A stretch of 5,525 bases of DNA from Clostridia bacterium (GTDB taxonomy: Bacteria; Bacillota; Dehalobacteriia; UBA4068). The notes below the pieces were generated by a model. That model was not told the DNA's origin. It was given only the letters and a program-made list of their open reading frames with translations, and searched no databases. The position numbers and the translations under genes are program-made. Positions 1 through 5,268 of this stretch are shown piece by piece. Location of the stretch: NCBI GenBank assembly GCA_012515255.1, contig JAAYYR010000208.1, forward strand, positions 1 through 5,525. The letters are read 5' to 3'. How positions within the stretch are numbered: the stretch's first letter is position 1; each line of letters opens with the position of its first letter.

Positions 1-562
1 AGATCTCGCCGCTCATGCTGAACACGCCGTCGGTGATGATCAGCTTGCCGGCGTCATGGGGCAGCTTGGCCAAGCGGCGCTCCAGATCCTTCATATCGCT
101 GTGGCGGAAGCGGATCATCTCGCCATAGCTCAGTTTGCAGCCGTCATAAATGCTGGCATGGTTCTCGATATCGCTGAGCATATAATCATGGCGTCCGATC
201 AGGCCGCTGATAATGCCGAGATTGGTCTGGAAGCCGGTGGAGAAGATCAGCGCGGCTTCTTTGCCGACAAAATCCGCCAGTTCTTCCTCGAGCTGTATAT
301 GTAGATCCAGGGTGCCGTTCAGGAAGCGGGAGCCGGAGCAGCCGCTGCCGTATTTTTCGGTGGCTTTAACAGCCGCCTCGACCACCTCGGGATGCACTGT
401 CAGTCCCAGATAATTATTGGAGCCCAGCATGATGCGGCGTTTGCCTTCCATGATTACTTCTGTGTCCTGCTTTGATTCCAATTGGTGGAAATAGGGATAG
501 ATTCCTTGACTTTTGAATTCCTCCACGATCGTGAAATCAGCGCATTTTTGAAATAAGCCCAT
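1..562 (-). CDS. Alpha-oxoamine synthase (serine palmitoyltransferase/KBL/BioF-like), N-terminal part
   Basis: PLP-dependent fold-type I enzyme of the family that condenses an amino acid with an acyl-CoA and releases CO2 (serine palmitoyltransferase, 2-amino-3-ketobutyrate CoA ligase, 8-amino-7-oxononanoate synthase). The 187 visible residues include GSNNYLGL (47-54), GSGCSGSRFLNGTLDLH (72-88), FSTGFQTNLG (107-116), the NHAS segment (135-138) whose His stacks on PLP, and TDGVFSMSGE (177-186). The N terminus (MGLFQKCADF, then IYPYF at 21-25) and the SRFLNGTLDLH block resemble, from memory, Bacteroides-type serine palmitoyltransferase more than BioF, but substrate cannot be settled here. The family is about 395 residues, so the PLP-binding lysine and C-terminal half lie off the left edge. 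The ATG at 562 is chosen because a GGGGAGG site (570-576) sits 7 bases upstream. It appears to be transcribed alone from promoters in 670-860. Family is sure, exact enzyme is not. Confidence 0.88.
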   Translation of the reverse strand, partial: MGLFQKCADFTIVEEFKSQGIYPYFHQLESKQDTEVIMEGKRRIMLGSNNYLGLTVHPEVVEAAVKATEKYGSGCSGSRFLNGTLDLHIQLEEELADFVGKEAALIFSTGFQTNLGIISGLIGRHDYMLSDIENHASIYDGCKLSYGEMIRFRHSDMKDLERRLAKLPHDAGKLIITDGVFSMSGEI

Positions 563-569
563 CGCATTG

Positions 570-576
570 CCTCCCC
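570..576 (-). promoter_or_regulatory. Ribosome binding site of the alpha-oxoamine synthase
   Basis: GGGGAGG on the minus strand, 7 bases before ATG 562. It decides between this ATG and an out-of-frame ATG a few bases upstream (minus strand reads AATGCGATGG). Only the ATG at 562 opens the conserved frame. Confidence 0.75.
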
Positions 577-669
577 AATCTTTATCCGTTTTATCATAGC
601 CACTTGTTCGCCCGCCTGGTTCGCGCCGGCGCTTTTAGCTGAGCGGGAAATAAACATGCATCTTGTTTA

Positions 670-697
670 AGTATACTACCTTCTGGGTAAAAGTAAA
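670..697 (-). promoter_or_regulatory. Proximal sigma70-type promoter candidate for the alpha-oxoamine synthase
   Basis: On the minus strand, TTTACT (692-697) and TATACT (670-675) are separated by 16 bases. The -10 matches consensus at 5 of 6 positions and the -35 at 4 of 6. Transcription would start near 663 and give a leader of about 100 bases. A TAAACA/TGTTTA inverted repeat (651-669) lies over the expected start point and could be an operator. Confidence 0.45.
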
Positions 698-828
698 TAA
701 AGGTCGACAAATATCACATAAATATGCGATTTTCCCCCTTGGCCGGGGTATATGTGAAGGGCGCAATCCCCAGCGTCGCGGGATATCATTGAGGCGGGAT
801 TTTGCATATGCCCAATGCCATTACTCTT

Positions 829-856
829 ATCATACCCCGGGCAGGGTTTAAGTCAA
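829..856 (-). promoter_or_regulatory. Distal sigma70-type promoter candidate for the alpha-oxoamine synthase
   Basis: On the minus strand, TTGACT (851-856) and TATGAT (829-834) are 16 bases apart, each 5 of 6 to consensus. This is the better-scoring of the two candidates. Transcription would begin near 822 and leave a leader of about 260 bases before the ATG at 562. I recognise no known riboswitch in that leader. Confidence 0.5.
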
Positions 857-870
857 GCCTTCCCCCGACG

Positions 871-905
871 GGCAAAAGCGCGAAAAATGGCAAAAGCGTG
901 AAAAG
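871..905. repeat. Two-copy 18-base tandem repeat upstream of the distal promoter
   Basis: GGCAAAAGCGCGAAAAA (871-887) is followed at an exact 18-base period by GGCAAAAGCGTGAAAAG (889-905), with two mismatches in 17. On the minus strand it lies just upstream of the -35 at 851-856, where an activator site or A/T-tract upstream element would act. Its role is inferred from position only. Confidence 0.6.
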
Positions 906-932
906 CCCGGGATGCCGGCCGGCCTCTGCCAT

Positions 933-980
933 AAAAAAACCGTCCCCGCCCGTGACGCGCGAGTCGCCTTGGCGGGGACG
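933..980 (-). terminator. Rho-independent terminator of the lipoprotein gene
   Basis: Perfect 10-bp GC-rich arms, CGTCCCCGCC (941-950) and GGCGGGGACG (971-980), enclose a 20-base loop. Read on the minus strand the stem is followed by one G and then seven T residues (complement of A933-939). It lies 84 bases beyond the stop codon of the minus-strand lipoprotein gene and before the leader of the next minus-strand gene, so it separates the two transcripts. Confidence 0.8.
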
Positions 981-998
981 AAATATGTGCTAAGCGGC

Positions 999-1023
999 GG
1001 CCCCGATCCATGGATCGGGGGCC
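999..1023. repeat. GC-rich palindrome downstream of the lipoprotein gene
   Basis: CCCCGATCCATGGATCGGGG (1001-1020) is a perfect 20-bp palindrome. It is extended by GG/GCC on the flanks with one bulged G, so it can form a strong hairpin on either strand. No long T run follows it on the minus strand; on the plus strand only TTGTTT follows. It sits between the lipoprotein stop and the terminator at 933-980, so it may be a first hairpin of a double terminator or an mRNA 3'-end stabiliser. Confidence 0.6.
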
Positions 1024-1064
1024 TTGTTTAGCGGCTGCGCATGCCTATAGCAGTGTGGAGTAGT

Positions 1065-2009
1065 TTACAGGTCAAAATTAGCCGCGGTCAACTGCCGCAC
1101 CAGGTTTTCGCGGTATTGGCTCAGCGCATCGCTCAGAGCATAATCATTATCTTCCAGGACAATGAGATAATCCTTGACCGCCTGAGCCACGGCGCTTTGG
1201 CCGCTGTCGGCGGCTGCCGCTTGGTAGCTGTCCAGGAATTCTTGTTTCAGCTTATTCGTGGCATAATCGAAAGCCGGCGTATTATTCTGGCCGTAAAAAT
1301 AGGCGGATGCATAAATATCGTACATCGCTTTGACAGCTTCATATTGATTAGAGCCGCTATGCTGCAGGAGAAAATCCTCGGCTTGCCGCAACCTGCTATA
1401 CAGCTCGCCGATGGGGATAATGATCGCCGCGTCCGAAGACAGCCTTTGATCGGACTCGGCGGCCTTGATCGCGATATAATCCTTGATATCGGCGGGCAAA
1501 TAGTCGACGAAGGCGCGATAGACGTCATAGTTGATTACCGGCTCGTACATGCCCTCGGGCGTAATAATTTTATAGCCGCGCTCCAGCAGGTTTTGCACCG
1601 CTTCCTGCAGCTCCGGGTCGGCGATATCCGCCGCATTATTGATCGCCTGCTCGAGATAAGGCGTATCCAGCCGCTCCTGGATCAGATCCACCAGATCCTG
1701 GCTGATGATGCCGCCTTTTTCAATTTGCTGTTTTTGATAGCCCTCCAGGGCCAGCGCCATCTGAGCCAGTTTTTCCGGGGCGAGCAGCGCCAGATGCTCC
1801 TCAAGCGCGCCGATAGCCGTCGCTTCCATGGCGTCGCGGTTAAGCAGGGCCATGAAATTATCCACAACAGCCTGCTGGTCCGCATCGTCAAGCAGGCCCG
1901 CGTCCGGCTGCCTATTATTACCGTCTTCCATAACAGGCGGCGTGCAGGCCGCGCCGACCACTGCCAGCGCCAAGACCAAAAAGATCGTCAATAGCCATTT
2001 ACCATGCAT
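1065..2009 (-). CDS. Uncharacterised secreted lipoprotein
   Basis: A 314-residue protein with a lipoprotein signal: K4, a hydrophobic run from W5 to V18, then G-A-A-C with the modified cysteine at 22. The mature part starts with a short polar linker (CTPPVMEDGNNRQPD). It is then rich in Ala, Leu, Asp, Glu and Gln with heptad-like helical stretches and no further membrane segment. This suggests an all-helical domain anchored on the outer face of the cytoplasmic membrane. A block YFYGQNNTPAFDYATNKL near residues 234-251 may be the most conserved part; from memory, similar NNTP-F-Y blocks occur in uncharacterised clostridial lipoproteins, unverified. The start at 2009 is preferred over an upstream in-frame ATG at 2087 because AGGTGA (2015-2020) lies 5 bases before it and the signal peptide then begins at residue 1. 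It is monocistronic, divergent from purC, and ends in the terminator at 933-980. Function unknown. Confidence 0.8.
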   Translation of the reverse strand: MHGKWLLTIFLVLALAVVGAACTPPVMEDGNNRQPDAGLLDDADQQAVVDNFMALLNRDAMEATAIGALEEHLALLAPEKLAQMALALEGYQKQQIEKGGIISQDLVDLIQERLDTPYLEQAINNAADIADPELQEAVQNLLERGYKIITPEGMYEPVINYDVYRAFVDYLPADIKDYIAIKAAESDQRLSSDAAIIIPIGELYSRLRQAEDFLLQHSGSNQYEAVKAMYDIYASAYFYGQNNTPAFDYATNKLKQEFLDSYQAAAADSGQSAVAQAVKDYLIVLEDNDYALSDALSQYRENLVRQLTAANFDL

Positions 2010-2132
2010 AATTCTCACCTTCTTATTTATATATTTATCCGGCACCGGATTAGTGTCCGCGATAATTATTGATTTAGACGGGCCCAAGCGGCATCCTGTT
2101 CCCGGCGCGGCTTAGGCCCAGGCTATCGCCGT

Positions 2133-2144
2133 CATAAATTTATG
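2133..2144. promoter_or_regulatory. Palindrome CATAAATTTATG in the lipoprotein/purC intergenic region
   Basis: A perfect 12-bp palindrome, 33 bases upstream of the purC -35 and between two divergent genes. It could be an operator serving either gene. An AT-rich 12-mer palindrome can also arise by chance, so the regulatory role is only a suggestion. Confidence 0.25.
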
Positions 2145-2176
2145 CTAAGAAAATATGGCGCTTGGCCCGGCGGATA

Positions 2177-2205
2177 TTGAACGATTGCGTCAAATCATGT
2201 ATAAT
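2177..2205 (+). promoter_or_regulatory. Sigma70-type promoter of purC
   Basis: TTGAAC (2177-2182, 4 of 6 to consensus) and a perfect TATAAT (2200-2205) are separated by 17 bases. Transcription would start near 2212, giving a leader of about 25 bases. That is too short for a purine riboswitch, and no convincing PurBox was found. The ribosome binding site AGGTGGGGG (2219-2227) precedes ATG 2238. Confidence 0.65.
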
Positions 2206-2237
2206 TATTAACAAAACCAGGTGGGGGAATACGTAGA

Positions 2238-2927
2238 ATGGAAAAAATCTATCAAGGTAAAACTAAAGACGTCTATCAGTTGGCCAATGGCAATATCTTA
2301 TTGCAATTCAAAGACGATTGCACCGGCGAGGACGGCGTTTTTGACCCGGGGATGAACACGGTCGGCTTGACCATCGCGGGCATTGGCCAAGCCAATCTGG
2401 AAACATCAGTGCATTTTTTTGAATTGCTTCATCAAGCGGGGATCAAAAGTCATTATATCAAAGCCGATATTTCCAATTCGACCATGGAAGTCCTGCCGGC
2501 GCAGGTATTTGGCAAAGGGCTGGAAGTAATTTGCCGCCTCGTCGCCACCGGCAGCTTTATCCGCCGCTACGGCGATTATATCGCCGACGGCACGCCTTTG
2601 CCCGGCGGCTAGGTGGAATGCACGCTCAAGGACGACGCCAAGGGCGACCCGCTGGTAACCGGCGAGGGACTGGTGGCGCTTGGCATCATGGACGAGCCGA
2701 TGTTTGCCAGCTTGAAAGAGCAGACCCTGCGTATAACGCAGATCATCGCCGCTGATTTGCGGCGCATTAACCTTGATCTATGGGATATCAAATTCGAGTT
2801 TGGTTATCATCTGGGCGAGGTTATCCTCATCGATGAGATCGCCAGCGGCAATATGCGCGTGTACCGGGAAGGGAAAATCGTCGACCCAATACGTCTGACT
2901 GATATCATCCTCGGCCGCGATCGCTAA
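2238..2927 (+). CDS. purC: SAICAR synthase PurC, frame interrupted by an in-frame TAG
   Basis: Phosphoribosylaminoimidazole-succinocarboxamide synthase, which joins CAIR and aspartate using ATP in de novo purine synthesis (cytosol). Ignoring the TAG at codon 125, the frame gives 229 residues, close to the 237 of E. coli PurC. Landmarks are YQGKTKDVY (5-13, nucleotide-binding loop), ICRLVATGSFIRRYG (98-112, SAICAR synthase signature 1), TLKDDAKGDPL (129-139), DIKFEFG (183-189) and VILIDEIASGN (195-205, signature 2). Homology runs without a gap across the stop. The left half is 2238-2609 plus TAG 2610-2612; the right half could only restart at GTG 2613, directly after the stop, with no good ribosome binding site. 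Neither half contains both signatures, so a truncated product should be inactive. A Tyr codon (TAT/TAC) is the likely ancestral state. It appears monocistronic rather than part of a pur operon. Family assignment is secure; whether the break is biological is not. Confidence 0.9.
2610..2612 (+). other. In-frame amber codon in purC
   Basis: TAG at codon 125, between LPGG and VECTLKDD. One base from TAT or TAC; from memory, related proteins often have Gly-Tyr-Val-Glu here. TAG also ends the LysR gene and rex in this window, so it is a working stop codon in this genome. Confidence 0.85.
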
Positions 2928-2957
2928 AACCCCGAAGAGCCGCCCACGGCATGCGCA

Positions 2958-3018
2958 GCGCAAATGCTTGTTTTAAGCGGGATTTCCCGCTATAATGGCG
3001 ATGTCGCTCAATTTGCGC
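2958..3018 (+). promoter_or_regulatory. Promoter and operator-like region of the LysR-family gene
   Basis: A perfect TATAAT (2991-2996) lies 17 bases after a weak -35, TTGTTT (2968-2973, 3 of 6). The spacer holds a perfect inverted repeat AGCGGGA-TT-TCCCGCT (2976-2991) that overlaps the first base of the -10. A second inverted repeat, GCGCAAAT (2958-2965) and ATTTGCGC (3011-3018), brackets the core promoter with centres about 53 bp apart. Both are suited to a dimeric or tetrameric repressor; autoregulation by the LysR protein is a reasonable inference. The weak -35 fits a regulated promoter. Confidence 0.5.
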
Positions 3019-3040
3019 CAAACAGTAAAAGGAGCCGGCT

Positions 3041-3967
3041 ATGAATGTCCAGCATCTCAAATATATTATCGAGGTTCAGCGCACGGGGTCGATCTCCCAG
3101 GCCGCGGAAAACCTTTATATGAGCCAGCCTAATCTTAGCAAAGCGATCCGCGAGCTTGAGGCGCAGATGGGCTTGACTATTTTCCGCCGCACCAGCAAAG
3201 GCATAGAGGTCACGGCCAAGGGCCAGGTTTTTCTTGAGCATGCAAGGCAAATCACAGCGCAGATAGCGGCTTTGGAATCTCTGTATAAGTCCGGTGATAG
3301 CGGCAAGCAATTTTTTTCTATTTCCGTGCCGCGCTCCAGCTATGTGGCCAAGGCTTTCAGCCGTTTTAGCGCCTCGCTTAATGAATCGCAGCCGATCGAG
3401 CTTGATTATATGGAAACAAACACCATGGGCACGATCAATAATGTGATCAATGGCCGCTCTAATATCGGCATTATCCGCTTCAATAAAAAATATGAGGATT
3501 CCTTTGCTAAATATCTTAAGGAAAAGCGGCTAATCTTTAGCCATCTCCTGGAATTTACCTATCTGGCCTTGATGCATCGCGAACATCCTTTGGCCGGGCA
3601 GCCCGACTTGGGTCCGGATCAGCTCAAGGATTATTTGGAACTGATTTACGGCGACTGCGCCCTGCCTTTTGCCGCCGAGGAGCGCGAAGCTTATGGCAAT
3701 CAGCCGCTTGGCGCCAAATATATTTATCTTTATGAACGCGGCAGCTTATTTGATTTGCTGAGCCAGAACCACCGCACTTATATCTGGTCGCCGCCTTTGC
3801 CCGCGGAAACGCTGCAGCGTTTTGATCTCGTGCAACGCAAATGTGAAGCGGCCGACCATATCTATTGCGATATGCTGATCAAGGAAAAGCATAATAACAT
3901 TACAGCGCTGGAGCAGCGCTTTCTTGATGAATTGGCAGCTACGCGTCAAGAATTATCAACGCTTTAG
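3041..3967 (+). CDS. LysR-family transcriptional regulator
   Basis: A 308-residue LysR-type regulator of normal family length. The N-terminal winged helix-turn-helix (about 1-62) is clear: LKYIIEVQRTGSISQAAENL (6-25), the recognition segment MSQPNLSKAIRELE (27-40), then IFRRTSKGIEVTAKG. A linker helix follows (about 63-90). The rest is a periplasmic-binding-protein-like effector domain that is divergent enough that no ligand can be named. The start is supported by AAAAGGAG (3027-3034), 6 bases before ATG 3041. It has its own promoter just upstream. It is not divergent from a neighbouring metabolic gene, which is the usual clue to a LysR target, so its target is unknown. The gene ends in TAG, followed by an AT-rich hairpin (4004-4042). 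DNA-binding role is secure; regulon is not. Confidence 0.9.
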   Translation: MNVQHLKYIIEVQRTGSISQAAENLYMSQPNLSKAIRELEAQMGLTIFRRTSKGIEVTAKGQVFLEHARQITAQIAALESLYKSGDSGKQFFSISVPRSSYVAKAFSRFSASLNESQPIELDYMETNTMGTINNVINGRSNIGIIRFNKKYEDSFAKYLKEKRLIFSHLLEFTYLALMHREHPLAGQPDLGPDQLKDYLELIYGDCALPFAAEEREAYGNQPLGAKYIYLYERGSLFDLLSQNHRTYIWSPPLPAETLQRFDLVQRKCEAADHIYCDMLIKEKHNNITALEQRFLDELAATRQELSTL

Positions 3968-3996
3968 CATAGCGAAGCAACGATTAGATAGCAATC

Positions 3997-4032
3997 TATC
4001 GATAATAGTATATCGATATTCATATATCGATA
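3997..4032. repeat. Three TATCGATA palindromes at 14-base intervals upstream of rex
   Basis: TATCGATA occurs at 3997-4004, 4011-4018 and 4025-4032, each start exactly 14 bases after the last. Each copy is itself a perfect 8-bp palindrome. The second and third copies also form the core of the arms of the longer inverted repeat at 4004-4039. The array ends 76 bases before the rex start codon, so it could be an operator array for rex or for the rex-hyd operon. Confidence 0.7.
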
Positions 4033-4042
4033 TACTATTTTT
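4004..4042 (+). terminator. AT-rich 16-bp hairpin with T-run after the LysR gene
   Basis: AATAGTATATCGATAT (4004-4019) and its exact reverse complement (4024-4039) flank a 4-base loop. Five T residues (4038-4042) close the right arm. Position and T-run fit a plus-strand rho-independent terminator for the LysR gene, whose stop is at 3967. The stem contains only four GC pairs, which is unusual for a terminator, so an operator for the downstream rex operon is an equal alternative; both roles are possible. Confidence 0.45.
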
Positions 4043-4108
4043 ATATTACCTTTTTTCCGCCGAAACATATATAGTTTAGTTGTAATAAAGTAAAGGAGCG
4101 TGACGAGA

Positions 4109-4741
4109 ATGGGCGAGCGAAGTATTTCTATCCATGTCATAGAAAGATTAACCACCTATTTGAGATACCTCAAATCATTGCCTGATGACGGTACAGCCAG
4201 TGTTTCCGCGACCAAAATCGCGGCGGCGCTTGATCTTAACCAGGTATTGGTACGTAAAGACCTGGCGGAAATCAGCTCCGGCGGCAAGCCGAGGGTGGGC
4301 TATCAGATTTGCAGTTTGATCGAGGATATCGAGACGAGCCTGGGCTACAATGATAGCAGCAGCGCCATTTTGGTCGGCGTGGGTAATCTGGGACGCGCTT
4401 TGCTTTCCCATAAGAGCTTCCGTGAGACCGGCGTCAGGATTGTGCTGGCTTTTGACTGCGACGAGGCGGAAATCGGCACTGATTGTTGCGGCGTGCGCAT
4501 TATGGCTACAGAGAAAATGGCTGATTTATGCGGGCGGCTAAAGGTGCATATCGGCATCATTGCCGTGCCTGATACCGCGGCGCAGGAGGTATGTGATATG
4601 TTGGTGGGCTGCGGCATCAAGGCCATTTGGAATTTCGCCCCCACACATCTCAAGGTGCCTGATGATGTGATCGTACGCAATGAAAACCTTGCCGCTTCCT
4701 TATTGATACTCTCCCAACAATTAAGGGAAAGACTTTCTTAG
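4109..4741 (+). CDS. rex: Redox-sensing transcriptional repressor Rex (divergent form)
   Basis: A 210-residue Rex homologue, the usual length. Rex is a cytosolic homodimer that binds operators when NADH/NAD+ is low and releases them when NADH rises. The N-terminal winged helix includes VSATKIAAALDLNQVLVRKDLA (32-53). The Rossmann domain has LVGVGNLGRALL (88-99, GxGxxG at 90-95) and an acidic residue after strand 2 (FDCD, 115-118). The C-terminal signature is GIKAIWNFAPTHLKVPDDVIV (169-189), followed by the domain-swapped helix NLAASLLILSQQL. The region after RKDLA reads EISSGGKPRVGY, unlike the textbook SYFGEFGKRGVGY, so operator preference may differ. ATG 4109 is chosen over GTG 4100 because AAAGGAG (4092-4098) is 10 bases from the ATG but only 1 from the GTG. 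It leads an operon with the NuoE-like gene 35 bases downstream. Confidence 0.9.
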   Translation: MGERSISIHVIERLTTYLRYLKSLPDDGTASVSATKIAAALDLNQVLVRKDLAEISSGGKPRVGYQICSLIEDIETSLGYNDSSSAILVGVGNLGRALLSHKSFRETGVRIVLAFDCDEAEIGTDCCGVRIMATEKMADLCGRLKVHIGIIAVPDTAAQEVCDMLVGCGIKAIWNFAPTHLKVPDDVIVRNENLAASLLILSQQLRERLS

Positions 4742-4763
4742 CGGCGGCGAAAGATGAATGAGT

Positions 4764-4768
4764 GGAGG
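4764..4768 (+). promoter_or_regulatory. Ribosome binding site deciding the NuoE-like start
   Basis: GGAGG lies 8 bases before GTG 4777. The longer in-frame start GTG 4762 would place this site inside the coding region and has no comparable site of its own. Confidence 0.7.
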
Positions 4769-4776
4769 AAAAACCA

Positions 4777-5268
4777 GTGGCCAAGGAAAAACTAACGAAA
4801 TTTGATAATGTATGTGAAATCCTTGATAAATACCAGCGCAACCCTCATAAGCTGATACCGATTTTACAGGATATTCAGGAGGAATACAGTTACTTACCGG
4901 AAGATATCATGACTTTTGTTTCCACCGCCTTAGAGATATCGTCCTCCCAGGTATACGGCGTGGCGACATTCTTCGCCCATTTTACTCTGCAGCCTAAAGG
5001 TAAATATATTATCCGTGTTTGTGACGGCACTGCCTGTCATGTCAAAAAATCAACGGATATCATCAAAGCGCTGGAGAAGGAGCTGGGCCTTTCACACACT
5101 AAAAATACGAGCGACGACTTACTGTTCACTTTGGAAACAGTCGCCTGCCTCGGCGCCTGCGGACTGGCGCCGGCCGTAGTGATCAATGATAAAGTTCACG
5201 GTCTGATGACCCCGGAGAGCACGATTGCTTTGATCAAGGAAATCAAGGAGACGGAAAGCCATGAATAA
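4777..5268 (+). CDS. NuoE/HydC-like [2Fe-2S] thioredoxin-fold subunit
   Basis: The 24-kDa-type subunit of NADH-linked complexes (NuoE, HndA, HydC, FdhC-type). It carries electrons to or from the flavin subunit through one [2Fe-2S] cluster in the cytosol. From GTG 4777 it has 163 residues, the family norm. An N-terminal helical bundle (YQRNPHKLIPILQDIQEEYSYLP, in pieces over 19-41; VYGVATFFAHF, 59-69) precedes the thioredoxin-like domain. All four cluster ligands are present: C82 and C87 in VCDGTACH (C-x4-C), and C124 and C128 in ACLGACGLAP (C-x3-C). It sits between rex and a NuoF-like gene, and its stop overlaps the next start by 8 bases (ATGAATAA), which suggests translational coupling and fixed subunit ratio. 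This order is typical of electron-bifurcating [FeFe]-hydrogenase operons, but the catalytic subunit is outside the window, so formate dehydrogenase or another NADH-linked complex remains possible. Confidence 0.9.
   Translation: MAKEKLTKFDNVCEILDKYQRNPHKLIPILQDIQEEYSYLPEDIMTFVSTALEISSSQVYGVATFFAHFTLQPKGKYIIRVCDGTACHVKKSTDIIKALEKELGLSHTKNTSDDLLFTLETVACLGACGLAPAVVINDKVHGLMTPESTIALIKEIKETESHE

Larger units (their letters stand above)
563..932. other. Gene-free leader region of the alpha-oxoamine synthase
   Basis: About 370 bases with no credible coding sequence; open frames here are short and lack ribosome binding sites. It holds the ribosome binding site, two minus-strand promoter candidates and the 18-base tandem repeat. 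A perfect GCCGGCCGGC palindrome (914-923) is also present. No known riboswitch, T-box or RNA gene was recognised. Confidence 0.6.

Noticed and set aside
454..657. A minus-strand open frame of 67 codons overlapping the synthase start
   Set aside because: It runs in a different frame over the conserved synthase N terminus and shows no recognisable protein.
1041..1994. A 317-codon open frame on the plus strand opposite the lipoprotein gene
   Set aside because: It has no ribosome binding site and no recognisable domain. The minus-strand frame has a signal peptide, lipobox, ribosome binding site and terminator, so the plus frame is a shadow.
2174..2186. A PurBox-like site (ATATTGAACGATT) over the purC -35
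   Set aside because: It has GAAC with AT-rich flanks but lacks the CC before it, and no second box is seen.
2610..2612. TAG in purC as a pyrrolysine codon
   Set aside because: TAG is the normal stop of both the LysR gene and rex here, no pyl gene is in view, and PurC is not a protein known to need pyrrolysine. It is left open only as a check.
2928..2957. A terminator directly after purC
   Set aside because: No stem longer than three or four pairs and no plus-strand T-run is present here, so purC may run on into the LysR gene.
1034..2959. The 12-mer GGCATGCGCAGC at 1034-1045 (minus) and 2948-2959 (plus)
   Set aside because: One or two shared 12-mers are expected by chance in 5.5 kb on two strands, and the match does not extend further.
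4043..4108. A canonical Rex operator in the rex leader
   Set aside because: Only a TTGTAA-like half (TTGTAATAAA) is present, with no matching TTCACAA or TTAACAA arm at the right distance.
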